Origin: Paramyrothecium sp. XJ0827
Lineage: Eukaryota; Ascomycota; Sordariomycetes; Hypocreales; Stachybotryaceae
DNA length: 64,000 nt
Assembly (NCBI GenBank): GCA_020881915.1
Contig: JAJFPB010000004.1
Coordinates: forward strand, 620,001 to 684,000
Direction: 5' to 3'
The notes beneath the pieces are model-generated. The model ran no database searches, had not been told where the DNA came from, and was given only the letters and a program-made list of their open reading frames with translations. Position 1 is the stretch's first letter. Every line of letters begins with the position of its first letter. The position numbers and the translations under genes are program-made. This document shows, one piece after another, positions 34,617 through 46,735 of the stretch.

Positions 34617-35564
34617 GGGAGTGATGGACTAAGAAGTATTGGTCTTCTGTCACACGTTAATACTTTTCTTAAGATAATTTAAATACCTTGTTGCTGTGTG
34701 CTCTTCAGTCCCTCATCTCCCGGAACAGCTCTCCAAATCCCATGATCATACAATCAAGTACTTTGATCGTGAATGAATTTTTCGCTTGGTATACCAACTC
34801 CAGGGATTGCATAGCTATGTCCGGTCTACCAGAGATCTGGTTTTCTCTTGATTAAGGACGGAATTATCAAATCTCGACACATCGGCTTTGGGCTCTCCAA
34901 AGCCTGGGCAGAGAAGGTTGAGTTTAGTTGCTTACAGTCGACCAGAAGGGCACCGGACTCCGGGCGATTGTCGAAATGTTAGATTCTGGACTCCATGCAT
35001 CACCCACGAAAGAGTCCTTCGTATTCATGACTTGTGATGTACCAGTCGCGTAGATATACTTGTCATCGTGCCCATGACCTGCTGAATCATGCGCGCGCCG
35101 GTAAAATAGGTAGTGAACCATTCTGACAACATATTTACAAAATATTTGATCGTACTGACACGCCTAAGAAACGTGTTATTGTCGACGATTCACCTCGGCT
35201 ACCGAAAGGTAGTCGAGGCTATACCCCCTTGTCATCTTCATGACCCGTCGGCGGTAGTGTCTCTAGATCAAGTAAATATTAAGCAAGAAGATAGTACGTA
35301 GTATAGTTACGGTTGCATATGAGATTAATCGAAAACAGACTATACGCAACGCACAGAGATGCTCTTGAAGTACTTAGTCTAGCCGGGTAATAGGCTCCAG
35401 TTCCGAGCCCTGGCCCTTAAAGTCCTGCCCATCCTCAGTTCTCTAGCTTGAGCTGATAATCTACCACCGGAGGCGATATCAGACTAATCCTATGTATATT
35501 AGCTAGCCAGAGTATCTGTTGGCGTGTGGAGACATCTCCGCGTACCCGGTGTCAACGCTTCAGC
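34617..35564. other. Convergent intergenic region (0.95 kb)
   Basis: Between the 3' ends of two MFS genes. AT-rich in part; no supported gene. Confidence 0.45.
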
Positions 35565-37250
35565 TTATTTGGCAACAAGCTGTTTAGTCGCGTTCCTAAC
35601 CTTTTCCCCCTTGAAATAAAACAGCACTGGTATTGGCAGCATAGCCAGAGCGATGAACCCCAAAACACTGTTTCCCCAACCCAAGCCCAGCGCGTCGTAC
35701 ATGTCAAGGCCGCCAAGGGGAAGAAGTGCGCCTAACAATGAGCGAAACAGAGTTACAGCCGCCGAGGCAGACGACGCGTACGCGGGGTAGGAGTCTATCT
35801 GGTAGCTTTGTACGACCATCTGCCAATCAAATGTTAGTCTTTCTCTAGAGAGCCTATGGCCAGACAACCCACCGTTGAAGTCATCATTCCATAGCAGAGA
35901 ATTGATACGCTTGCCATAGGAACCATCCAGTGGATCTGGCTCTCGGTAGTCCAACCGTAGACAAAAAGACCAGAGGAGAACATGAGACCCGGCGGAACTG
36001 TCACCCAAGGCGTCAGCTTGACCTCGGGTCTAAACAGCGTTTCCTCCCCTTGCGCCTTTTTGGCTCTGGCAACAAGAAAGTCTGCAATATACCCAGTGCT
36101 CACCACACCGATCATCATCCCGATCCCCGCTGGTAAAAATGTGAGACCCAATTTGCCCTTGCTAAAATTGTACTGATCCGCGTAGACAAAGGAGAATGTA
36201 GTGATGAGCAGGTTGAGAATACCAGAACACACACCGACGTAGAGAGCAGTAATGGCCACGAGAGGAGCTGTACAAAGGAGCTGTATCGGACGGACGATGG
36301 CAAGCTTGATAAGAGCATGACTCCGAGTGTCCATTCCACTTCGTAAGCTCTCATTACCGGTTTCCTTCCGAAGTCTGCGAGTCTTTCGCTCAAGAATTGC
36401 CGAAGGATAGGTTTCTTGCATCAAAAGCAAGCCAAGAGCGCCTAACGCACCGCCCTGGCTTTATGTTAGGATGGATTTCCGAGGCAGCATAGGCACTTAC
36501 TAGTATAGCAAGAATCCAAAACACCCATCGCCAACCAAGCGACTCAATCACATATCCGCCAATGACGGGACCAATGCATGGACCTAGGAGGGGTCCCATG
36601 GCCCATATGGAGATTGCCCGCCCTCGCCACTCTAGATCGGCAATATCTACGATGCTTCCGACTCCAACAGTTGTGGGCGCAGAACCAAACACGCCCATGA
36701 GTAGGCGGAAAGCAAACAGCATACCCATACTGTTACTCAACGCCGCGCCGATGCATGCAATCACAAATGCGAAATTACCCCCATGGTATATCCACACTCT
36801 TCCATAGATTTCGCTCAGTGGTGCGAATACCAGTGGCCCAAATCCATATCCGATAAAGAAGATGGATACTATGAAGGTCGCAACTAGGGACGATGTGTTG
36901 TTGAACTCGACCAGGATGTCCGCAACTCCAGGGGCAAACATTGACGAGCCCTATGAGAGACGTTAGGGCGCTGACGGAGAAGAAGAACAAAGGCAAAGAA
37001 AAAAAATTGTCACGAACTAAGGGCCTACCAGAAACACAAGCCGTCAGAAAACCAAGTCGTCATCGTAGCAAGAGAGGCCTACTTACGAGATGATTGTTAA
37101 AAATGACATGAGCGCAAGGTTGATCCATTTTTTTGAGTTGGGCCAGTTCTGAGGATTTTCAGGGTCGTTTGGGCCATCCCAGAGTACAATGTTGGGGTCA
37201 GGCTCGGTGGTCGCATCAGCCGTGCCAGAGTTGTGATTAGGCGAGGACAT
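35565..37250 (-). CDS. MFS drug:H+ antiporter (DHA1-type), second copy, with a 7-nt micro-exon
   Basis: Exons: 37087-37250, 37018-37024 (7 nt), 36501-36950, 35873-36454 and 35565-35819, giving 485 aa. Introns are 46-67 bp. The 7-nt exon is required: exon 1 ends in phase 2, and only the bases at 37018-37024 make FLTIISPLGSSMFAPGV, the conserved first-helix segment of this MFS group. Its donor, GTTCGT, is weak. Further hallmarks are SEIYGRVWIY, FRLLMGVFGSAPTTVGVGSIVDI, GPCIGPVIGGYV and LPAGIGMMIGVVSTGYIADF. The N-terminus PNDPENPQNWPNSKKW is the standard DHA1 lead-in. It probably exports a toxic or endogenous metabolite. A CGAGAAC repeat sits ~165 bp upstream and recurs in neighbouring promoters. 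Confidence 0.9.
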
Positions 37251-38004
37251 CTTCGATGTCGGATGGAGAAACAATCAAACCAAGGCACATTAGGATTGAG
37301 GCAATGTATGAAGAAGTCAACATAATAAAGACCACAAGACGACAACATTAGTCTTGATCTCTAGACTCGGGAGGACGGGAACATCTTGAGGCTGTGGTAG
37401 TCTGGCCGGGCCGACGAGAACGAGAACGAGAACGAGCTGTGGGTCTACCCCGGAGATCATCATCATCAGGGCCAAAACTGTAGCAAGGTACAGTCGAAAA
37501 AGAAATATACTGCGCCCGAAATGAACCGTGCTAGCACATAAGGTGACGATTTCAAGTTTCAGTTATTGTTCTCTCATTTGAAGCTATTCACCTACTTCAG
37601 CCATTGTGATTACGTTACTATGTACAGCAGCCTTTTTACGATATCAAGACACGGGTTTCGCATAAAGTCCCGCACGAATATCCGTGATAGCGTGCTGAGA
37701 TTATGCGAAAGTTGTCGACTAAGTCATAGGAATACCATTGTTTACAAACTATGACACTGGTTATTTAAATGGGAACTACATGTTATTGTCTACAACACTC
37801 GTTGAATCCAAGGCTGACTACTAAATCAGTCACAAAAATAGTTATCATCTCTCCTGTCTTTATGGTACTATACGTTGGGCAATGAATAAGCAAGACTGTA
37901 GGTTTATGAGTGCTATATAAAACCATACAATTTTTTAGTAATAAAAGTCCTAACTATCTCAACAAAGAAATACCATCTCAGGTGAATGGAAACAAAATTT
38001 TATC
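37251..38004. other. Intergenic region with CGAGAAC repeat and AT-rich stretch
   Basis: Upstream of the second MFS gene and downstream of the CDC50 gene. Beyond the repeat at 37415-37436, it is AT-rich from ~37560. A TATATAAAA-like string near 37914 has no coding sequence downstream. No gene. Confidence 0.45.
37415..37436. promoter_or_regulatory. CGAGAAC repeat upstream of the second MFS gene
   Basis: Three tandem CGAGAA units plus CGAG, about 165 bp upstream of the start codon at 37250. The same CGAGAACGAGAACGA core occurs at 39917-39931 and 46719-46735, upstream of neighbouring genes. It could be a regulator-binding site or a microsatellite. Confidence 0.4.
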
Positions 38005-39335
38005 TCAGTGAAGATAAGCATGGTCTGCTAAAGGTGGTTGCCGATAAATCAAGGAAATAGCTGAAAGTCCCGCCATCAAGACGCTAACACTCCCCACAGC
38101 CAAGTAGCCAACGCCCAGAAAGGCTTTGCGTCCAGCTGAAGAAGGGCGCGTGATAATAATGGCCTTCTTCCCGTTGTTTTTGTGGATGGGGAAATCTGAA
38201 TCCATGTCAGGGTATCGTCGGGGTTTGAAGGCAATTGGCAGTAACTCACGAGAAACAACACTCAATTGGTACAAGCCCGCGTCCATCGGTTGTTTGTCGT
38301 TGTGCATTGCTAGTTTAGCGAAGCTGGGCGAAGCGGCTGTTCGCATCCAAACCATAAAGGCTTCGTCCTCGGCTGGGTTGAACATGTTGTCGGCATGATA
38401 TCCATTAGGGTAGCGTTCCATCCAATTTGGAGGGGGCACAATGGTCGCGTTCTGAGTGCTTGGGACATCAGGAATTGGGTAGGTAGTCCTCTTATATAGC
38501 GGCTTGTCCAAGTCTGGTGCAATGCCGAATGTCGTCATGTTGTAGGGAACTGCAGACGCAGATGCCCCGGAGACAAGGCCGTTTTCCAGTCGCTGCGGTA
38601 CCATAATTGTATCATTGTAAATTGAGTTTGCGATAGAGCCGCAGGGATAGATGATTTTTTGGTCCGGCACCGTCCGCTCCAACGGATCGCATGAACCCAG
38701 AGACTCGGTAGCCTCGCCCTTGAGCTGGTCTTTACTTCGTGATTCGACATACTTGCGATGATTCTGGTTAAAGTTTGTCAACTTGTAATAGAGCTGGACT
38801 GGAGGCTTGATCGTGTCCGGGACAAGGAACTCGATGGTGCACATGGTGTAATTATTGGTCACGCCGTCAAAGGTGAGGGACGTGTTGCTGCGCTTCCACC
38901 TTGGCGGTGAATCATTGAATCCCGCCAACCCACGGCTGTCAAAGAACTGCTTGGGCATGGCAATCAGTTGATCCTCAGCTCCAACTTCGTGGCACCGTGT
39001 ATATTCGAGACTGATCTCTTGAAGCTAATGGCACGCTACAGGTTAACGAAGCAGCCAACAGCAGGCGCTAAAAAGCAACGCACATTGCCAATGCCCACGA
39101 GCAAGAAGATTCCGATGGGCAAAAAAATAGCCGCCAGCACCGAAAATGGGATAATGGATGCTTTGCTGGTATAGATTGGCCTGGCAATGTCAGTAAGGCC
39201 AGATAGGTTGAGGGCTCAAGGACAATCTCACTTCCAAGCCCCCATACGTTGCTGCAAGTACGGAGTGTCTTTGGGTCTGCGTGCATGGTTGCTGCTTGTT
39301 GAATTGAGTCTCTTTTTCCTTTGGAAAAGTGCCAT
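38005..39335 (-). CDS. CDC50/Lem3-family flippase beta subunit
   Basis: Exons 39232-39335, 39084-39180, 38250-39024 and 38005-38195 give 388 aa, the normal CDC50 length. The 54-bp intron at 38196-38249 is a multiple of three and could be missed. Family features: the pre-helix RRPKDTPYLQQRMGAWKP, membrane helix SIIPFSVLAAIFLPIGIFLLVGIG, the ectodomain motif LYYKLTNFNQNHRKYVESRS, the paired cysteines including CGSIANSIYNDT, several N-x-T/S glycosylation sites, and the C-terminal helix FLGVGYLAVGSVSVLMAGL. CDC50 proteins bind P4-ATPases and are needed for their exit from the ER and for lipid flipping. A P4-ATPase gene starts 0.9 kb away on the opposite strand, the natural partner. The start at 39335 is the first ATG in frame. 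Confidence 0.93.
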
Positions 39336-40229
39336 GTTCAACCAATACAAAAGGGCGGGTTGGGAGTGCTGAGGACTGTCGGTCTTCGGGGGCGAGGAGA
39401 GTAAATAATTAGGACCGGATAGAGTCCAAATGGCAAAGAGGCCCAACTTGTAGAACGTGAAATTGGAGACTGCCGCCTACTATAGGATAAGTCTGGACCA
39501 AGGATAATCTCTAGGTTCTCCGTCCTGCACGAGTTAGAGCCACAATGCCCCAAATGTCGATTCGTCACAGCTAAGCCCCCCACACGAGGGCTGCCGGCGC
39601 ATCGTCCAGGGCATTGCATTGCCGGTGTTTCGGAAGATCCTTACTGGGGGGGATGAGCCCTGGCAGAGAGCTAACGTCAGACAAGAACAAGGTGTGCTAC
39701 GAGCCAATCGTCCTTATCAGAAGACAGCGTCGGGCGGGCATCTGCCGCGGCGGGAGATCCACCCAACACGAATAAGTGCGACGCAGATCATCGCCGCGAT
39801 ATTGGCATGAGGGGCGGACCTGGGCCGAAATTATGGAACTTGGTCTTTACGGGGTACGTTGTGCATCTGCCAAGCCGTTGCAGCCCTGCGGCCCCTCCCG
39901 GCAATGCTTCTCGATTTCGTTCTCGTTCTCGTCCCAAAAACGCACCAATCAGAGCCATTGCTTCTGAATGCATGTTGCACTGCCCCGATCCAAGCACGAC
40001 GCAGCCCAAACTCTATTCCCGGGCCTTGCAATGAGCCGTGAGACGGGTGAAAGGCGATCAATCGATGCGTGATGGCTTGGACGGGACGATAAGATGTCCG
40101 CAAACCTCAAGCTTCAACAACTCTCCATCATGCTACAGAACTTCTCCTCTTGTTTCAATTCATCATTTTCCTACTAGCTCGCCTTTCCGCTTTGCCCTAT
40201 TATTTAATTGTCCTCCCAGAGTCCCTGCA
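39336..40229. promoter_or_regulatory. Shared upstream region of the CDC50 and P4-ATPase genes
   Basis: About 0.9 kb between divergent genes whose products form one complex. It contains the CGAGAAC-type motif at 39911-39931. No gene is supported here. The open frame that runs into the P4-ATPase from 40038 lacks an ATG until 40065 and shows no conservation before 40230. Confidence 0.5.
39911..39931. promoter_or_regulatory. CGAGAAC-type motif between the flippase genes
   Basis: The top strand reads TCGATTTCGTTCTCGTTCTCG. It differs at a single base from the site at 46715-46735 upstream of the P450, and shares its CGAGAACGAGAACGA core with the site upstream of the second MFS gene. Confidence 0.42.
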
Positions 40230-43200
40230 ATGAGAGGCTTCTTAGGAAGGTGGTTTGGTCCGAATGGACCTCCGGCGACAAGTAACAGCCGGCGGATCCC
40301 GCTGCGCTTGGGCTATAAACAAAATCTGATTGACGAACGGCATCAAGGGCCCTACATCTCGAACACGATACGCACATCCATTTACACCGTCTGGGACTTC
40401 CTACCTCGCATGCTTGTGTACCAATTCTCTCGCCTAGCCCACGCTTACCTCATGGTGGTCGCCATCTTACAAGTCATTCCTCAGTTAAGCACGACAGGCA
40501 AATTCACAACAATCATCCCACTGTCGATTTTCATTATGCTCATCATAGCCAAAGAAGGGTATTACGACTGGAAGAGGTACCGCGCCGATGTTTTGGAAAA
40601 CAACAGGACGGCGCATGTCATGCAGAAAGAATCGTCTACTTCAAGTACCTCGGATGATGCCGCCCCTTGGAAAGCGATCGCGTGGCAAGATGTCAACGTA
40701 GGCGACGTCATAATGCTATCCAGAAATGATCCTGTCCCAGCGGACATGGTCTTACTGCATGCTGATGGAGAAAATGGGAACGCATACGTCGACACCATGG
40801 ACCTTGATGGCGAAACGAACCTCAAAGTCAAGCAACCGCCAGCTTGCCTGCTCGGTTATGCCAACATCGAAGCTCTCCCGGCAAATGATGTTGTCTTCAA
40901 CGTGGAAGATCCAAACGCCGACCTTTATCGATTCGATGGTACAGTTACTATGTTTGAGCAAACAACGCCTCTGAAATTGGATCAAATCATTTACCGGGGT
41001 TCAGTCATTCGCAACACGACTCAGACCATTGGAATCGTCGTGAACACTGGCGAAGAATGCAAAGTCAGGCTCAATGCCACAAAGGACGCGCGAACCAAAA
41101 GGCCAGCTGTCGAAGGGTTGATGAACCAAATCGTCATCTATCTCATGTTCTATGTTCTTGGCCTGGCCATCATAATCACCTTGATGTACTTCTCCGTCTT
41201 GTCAGAAGAAGATAGAGACGCCTGGTACCTATTCGGGGAGACGGTTCCATTCAACCAGATTTTTATCGGCTTCATCATTATGTTCAACCAGGTGATCCCG
41301 CTCTCTCTGTATATTGGGCTGGAGGCGATCAGGCTTGGACAAGCGTCCTTTATTATGAATGACCTGAAGTTGTATCATGAAGAGTCGGACACACCGGCAG
41401 GCGTGAACACTACAAACAATCTGGACGACTTGGGTCAAATCAGCTACGTTTTCACGGATAAGACCGGCACTCTCACTGAAAATCTTATGAATCTCAGAAG
41501 GATCAGCGTTGCAGGAACAAGCTGCCTTCACAAGAAGGATTTGACTAGCCAAGAAGCTTCTACTTTCGGAGGGAAAGGAGAGAAGCAACTGGACACCCAA
41601 AGTCTCGTCGACTATGCCAAGAAAAATCCAAATTCTGCTTTCTCACTAGCGGTATCACGTTATCTTCTAGCCATTGCCGTTTGTCATACTTGTCTGCCGG
41701 AGACATTAGACAGTGGCGCCGTTGATTATCAAGGCGCTTCACCTGATGAAGTCGCGCTCGTCCGAGCTGCAAAGGAGTTGGGCTACGTTGTAACTCAACG
41801 ATCGTCCCGGTCCGTCACAGTACTTGTTCCACAGCCGAGCGGTGGAGCTCAGGAAATGGTCTTTTCGGTTTTGGACGTCATTGAGTTTACCAGCGACCGA
41901 AAAAGAATGTCTATAATACTCCAGACTCCCGATGGTACGAAATGGCTTATTTGCAAAGGCGCCGACAGCATTATTCTTCCGCGCCTGAGGGACCTCCCTA
42001 GGGACGTACTCGAAAGGCATGCTGTCCGATCAGAGCATGATCCTACTAAGAAATCTGGTGATGTTGTCACAGTTTTTCAGAGTGGAGATGACTGCTCCGC
42101 CGACACGCCTGACTCCTTTGTGGGCAATTCTATCGAGTATGACGGACATGTCCCACTACAGCCCATTTCGCGCGCATACTCGGTGCAGCAACATGATAGG
42201 CCCAATGGGACAGATTCCAATCCGGCTTCAGAGTTTGAGAGCAGCCATGAAACGTCCATCTCGCGCTGTCTCGAACATGTGGAGAGCTATGCCCAGGAAG
42301 GACTGAGGACTCTGTTGTATGCCGACCGTCTTTTGGATGATCAGGAATATAGTGATTGGAAGGCTCTTTTTCATGAAGCTGAAAACTCGCTCCGCGATCG
42401 ACAAAGGCTCATAGACGAGGCAGGCGAAAGGATAGAGCAGTCTCTACAGCTCCTCGGCGCAACGGCTGTCGAAGATAAGCTACAGGATGGTGTACCTGAA
42501 ACCATTGACTTGTTGCGTCGCGCGAATGTCAAAATTTGCATGCTGACAGGAGACAAGCGAGAAACAGCCATCAATATTGCCCATTCCGCCCATATTTGTG
42601 GCCCGGAGTCTCCAGTCTATATCCTGGATATCGAAACGGGCGATCTCGAGGCCCAGCTGCTGGCTATGACCAATGAGTTGCATTTCTCCGAGGACCCTAT
42701 GCGCTCTGAATACAGACACATTTCACCTACAGCTCTGGTGGTAGATGGGAGAACATTGACTGCCCTAGAGGAAGCCTCCACACCCCAGGTTCGCAAGATG
42801 TTTTACAACCTAGTTCTTGACGTCGACTCCTTGATCTGCTGTCGAGCGTCGCCCGCTCAAAAGGCTCTGCTCGTAGCCTCTGTCCGTGATGGTTGCAAGG
42901 TTGACCGAGAATCCTGGATGCAATATTTCTTCTCCTTGTTTCGTCGGTCACGGAAGCCACTTACGCTTGCCATTGGTGACGGCGCAAACGACGTGGCAAT
43001 GATCCTGACAGCCCACGTCGGAGTTGGGATATCCGGCAAGGAGGGCCAGCAGGCAGCCAGAAGTGCCGACTTTAGTATTTCACAGTTCCGGTTCGTGTCT
43101 CGTTTGATGCTTGTCCACGGGCGGCACAACTACTACCGGGTCACCATGTTCATCCTTACAACCTTTTGGAAGGAGATCTTCGTCTTTCTGCCTCAAGCAA

Positions 43201-44018
43201 TATACCAAGACAAAGCCGGCTTTACTGGTACGAGTTTGTACTACCCGACAAGTCTCATGTTTGTTAGCTTTTTGACTGGGGCGTCAATGGTTGTGATTGG
43301 CATGCTGGACAAAGATCTCGACGATCACACCCTCTTGACGGTTCCTCAACTGTACAAGTTTGGACAGCGAGGCGAAGGCCTGAATGTCAGAGTGTTTCTC
43401 ACTTGGGTTGGGAATGCGTTCGTGGCCGGCGCCGTGGCCTATTCAGGGCCTTGGAACGGATATGCAGGGCCCGAGATTGTAGAAGACCCTGGTATCTATG
43501 CCCAAGGAAACTTGGTCTACGTCATCTGCATCATTTGGATCAATTTCAAGATCTTGTAAGTTACTCCTATCTAATTTTCTTATCACAGCTAAATGTGTGC
43601 CAGAATCTTCGAAATGCATCAAAAGACGAAGGTCGCGATATGGTCCGCGGTCCTGAGCATCGCTGGCTTGTGGGTTTACCAACTGATTGTTGCAGTTAGC
43701 ACCGGCGCAAGTGCTGGCCCGTACTCCGCAAAAGCTGGCCTGACTGAGGTGTTCGGACGCGACGGCGCTTGGTGGCTGAGCTTTATATGGACTTTGGGGG
43801 CTCTGATTTTCATCGAGCTCGTGATGAAATCCGGCAAACAGAGCCCCCTTATACGTGCCGCCATCAATTGGTGCTGGGGTTGGATGGGCAAGGGTGGGAA
43901 GGGCGGAGGAGTTCGTCGCGGCTTTCAAGACTGGGAGCCTCGTCTGTGGCAAGAGATGGAGAAAGATCACGCTGTCTCCAGTAGACTGATGCAAACAGAT
44001 CGCACGACAAGAAGCTAA
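40230..44018 (+). CDS. P4-type ATPase, aminophospholipid flippase catalytic subunit
   Basis: Exons 40230-43555 and 43604-44018, with a 48-bp intron, give 1246 aa. P4 hallmarks: NLIDERHQGPYISNTIRTSIYTVWDFLPR at the N-terminus; the actuator motif DGETNLK (D193); the helix-4 segment NQVIPLSLYIGLE (family PISL); the phosphorylation site DKTGTLTEN (D410); ATP-binding KGAD; MLTGDKRETAINIA; and the hinge GDGANDVAM (~916). Ten membrane helices are expected. The enzyme moves phospholipids (PS, PE or lyso-forms) to the cytosolic leaflet at Golgi, endosome or plasma membrane and needs a CDC50 partner, encoded divergently next door. The ATG at 40230 begins the compact N-terminus; an in-frame ATG at 40065 is less likely. 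The last intron was placed to give NFKILIFEMHQKTK, matching the family end. Confidence 0.95.
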
Positions 44019-44690
44019 GGCAGTTGTGAGCTTGTTATGTCTGTACTGTGGTGGAGTGTAAGTACGCAGACTTCCGTGAAGGGATGAAGGGAGCGAGGAG
44101 AAAGCACGAGGAGATTTTTTCTTTGTTGAATGGGGTGCTCTTGGGTTCGTTGTCCATTCCTATTTGCTGTCAACCAAATACCAGATCCTACAGAAACGCT
44201 TCACACAATATCTCATTGGCGCTTCAAACCATGTCCAACTAGCGAACGCCCGAACCAGATCTCTTCACTTGCCTGATGTATCCTGCCATTGCATACATAA
44301 AACTAGAATAGACTAATTTGCCAGCTTCGAGATCTCCCGTCCAACTAATCGAATGGATTTTGTGGAGGTTTCATCGAACAAGATTCCTTATATGCTTTAC
44401 CCGTCCCAGTGCGCTCAATGAGACAGAAACAAAGCTTCACATGCATTTTTTGCGATGGTAGGGATTAGAGAGTTCTTTCAAAGCACCTCAAGTGTAAGTT
44501 TTGCTCAAAGATCAAATGTCTGACTGGTAGAAATACGATACAACTGACTACAAATGAACTGATATTGTCAAAATGTTCAAACCAAATTCCCTTTCTCTTC
44601 TTGCCAACTATGCTTCACAATCGAGTCTGATGACTCAGGTCTAGACCAATTTAACAGAAAGCCCATTCTGCCAGAAAAATGGCGCAAAGT
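44019..44690. other. Convergent intergenic region
   Basis: Between the 3' ends of the P4-ATPase and the P450 genes. I see no gene in it. Confidence 0.45.
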
Positions 44691-46401
44691 CTACGAATGT
44701 TCTGTCCGAACGACTGGGTGGAGGTGAACCATCAAAGGGCCTTTATCCCACATGAGATATATTCTCTGCTTGTCCATCCAGTCTTGACTTTCGTCGGAGA
44801 GTGTCATGTCGAAATTCCAGAGGACATGCGCAAGGATGACTTTCATCTCCAGGTAAGCCAGGCTGGTGAACAGATTAGCAACTTGGACTTCATATCCAGG
44901 AGAGCTGATACCCACTTTCGACCTAAACAGTTCCGGGGACCAACATGAAATGGCTGCAGAGCATCATGCATATCATCCTTATATTTCGGATCCCCCATCC
45001 ATCTTTCGGGTCGGTACTCAGAAGCATCTTTGAAATGCTTCTCGTTATGATACATTGCCCATTGGTATATGGCTACAACGGTCTGCACGAAATGGTCAAC
45101 AAGTGATGAGCATGGTGCTGGTGCTCCTAACTCACGTTTTCTGGAATAAATCTTCCCAAAACAGTCGCGCCACCTGCCGGAGAAAGCCTTGGCAGACCGC
45201 TTGGAGTGGGTGGATACACGCGTAAGGCTTCATCCAGGCACGCAGCCATGTAAGGAAGCCTATTGACGGAGGTGAGGTCAATTTCCTCCCCTCGACTAAA
45301 AGTTGAGCGAACCTCTTCTGTCAGCTTGCGAAGACAGTCCGGATTCTTGAGGAGCAGATAAGTCACTCCCGACAAAAGTGTTGCTGTTGTTTCAGACCCC
45401 GCAATGATGAGAATGCTGCTATTCGCCGCAACTTTTTCCAGGGACAAGTTCTGCGAAAGCGAAAGTCAGTCCTTGTGCTAAACGCAAGCTGATAGCACTC
45501 TTACAATTTCTTCCCTCTTCTGGAGCATATTTTCGATGAGATCAGGCCTCTCTCCCTTCTTCCCCAGCTCTATTCGACGCATCAACTTCTGCCTTGTCAA
45601 TTTGTCGTGCTCCTGCTTGCGCGTGCGCATAGCACTTGATGAAAGAAATTTGATTATCAGGTTGCGCAACAAAGGGAATCTGCTGGCAATTTGCAAAACC
45701 AAACCTAACTTCGTCATTTGACAAATGGTTCGTACCCATGGATGATAATTAGAGGAGCTCAAGCAGCCAAACGATTCACCAAACGCGAGATCTCCAATGA
45801 TATCGAACGTCGTGAAGTTGTACCACGACATCATGTCCACAGGACCCTGGCAATTCTCGTGCAGTTTTTGGATCAGTGTATGAACATAACCCATGATCAA
45901 TGGTTCCTGGCCTCTCAGGCTTCGATCACTGAATCCATGGGACAGTAGACGTCTAAGCATTGCGTGCTCCTCACCACCGGATGAGACTATATTGGTCGGC
46001 CCTCCAGCTGGTTTATAAAACTGCATGTTCTTTGGAAACTCAGGACGCGGGCTCTCCTTTGTTTTGTGGCCCATTATCTCCCTCCAAGCCTTGGGGTCGC
46101 CAAAGGCAAGGTCATTCGGAGCGATGCGCACCACGTCGCCATATTGCCTGTGCAAAGCTAACACGTCGAGAGGGAAAGTTCCCTGAATTGACCGATAGAT
46201 GGAAGGAAGTTGGCTTGCCCGCATCCAGAATGGACCTGGAAAGTTACGCAAAGGATGGAGAAAAATGTTGTAGAAGATGCTGATGATTAGGTAAACGATG
46301 CCCTACATACAGGCATTAGCCTTGGATCATGAATTGGGATGAATTACACTTACCAAACATAGGCAGATACCTATGACGTTAAGTGGGTTGCCGATAGACA
46401 T
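44691..46401 (-). CDS. Cytochrome P450 monooxygenase
   Basis: Five exons: 46354-46401, 45505-46302, 45136-45450, 44916-45082 and 44691-44862. Introns are 51-54 bp with GT-AG ends, giving 499 aa, the usual microsomal length. An N-terminal anchor (VIGICLCLGIVYLIISIFYNIFL) is followed by HPLRNFPGPFW, the proline-rich hinge. The oxygen-binding I-helix reads AGSETTAT (~299), the ExxR motif is EALR (356-359), PERW is at ~412, and the haem loop is FHVGPRNCLGR with C439 as iron ligand. All catalytic motifs are intact. It resembles isotrichodermin/benzoate-type fungal P450s of secondary metabolism, but the substrate cannot be deduced. A motif ~315 bp upstream matches the one between the flippase genes. 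Confidence 0.94.
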
Positions 46402-46714
46402 CTTGGCTGATGATGGGCAGCGAAGCCCTGTCCGGTGACACGATGTTAAAATGACGCTAATCAAACTTTTGTTTCAAAGCTTATCGTGTATTTGGCAAGA
46501 GGAATGACCGAGTCAGGTAAGAATTTCAGTGATAACTTGAGGGAATATGATTCTCGGCATGGAAGCCGTCAACTTTATAGCTAATCGAACGAACAACAGA
46601 ATGGCCATTGCGGCCGGAAGTGCTTGGGCGTTGCGCATTATTAGGAATGCAAGGATCTACATTGACCGCGATGCCCTATTCGTGCTGCCGGCAATAAGAA
46701 ATGGCGGCTTAGAT

Positions 46715-46735
46715 TCGATCTCGTTCTCGTTCTCG
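46715..46735. promoter_or_regulatory. CGAGAAC-type motif upstream of the P450
   Basis: The top strand reads TCGATCTCGTTCTCGTTCTCG, 20 of 21 bases identical to the site between the flippase genes. It lies about 315 bp upstream of the P450 start codon. Confidence 0.42.

Noticed and set aside
39228..39446. Longer N-terminus for the CDC50 protein starting near 39446
   Set aside because: The frame is open but lacks an ATG before 39335, and the extra residues do not look like the family.
40038..40229. N-terminal extension of the P4-ATPase frame
   Set aside because: It begins without an ATG until 40065, is not similar to flippase N-termini, and the compact family-like start is the ATG at 40230.
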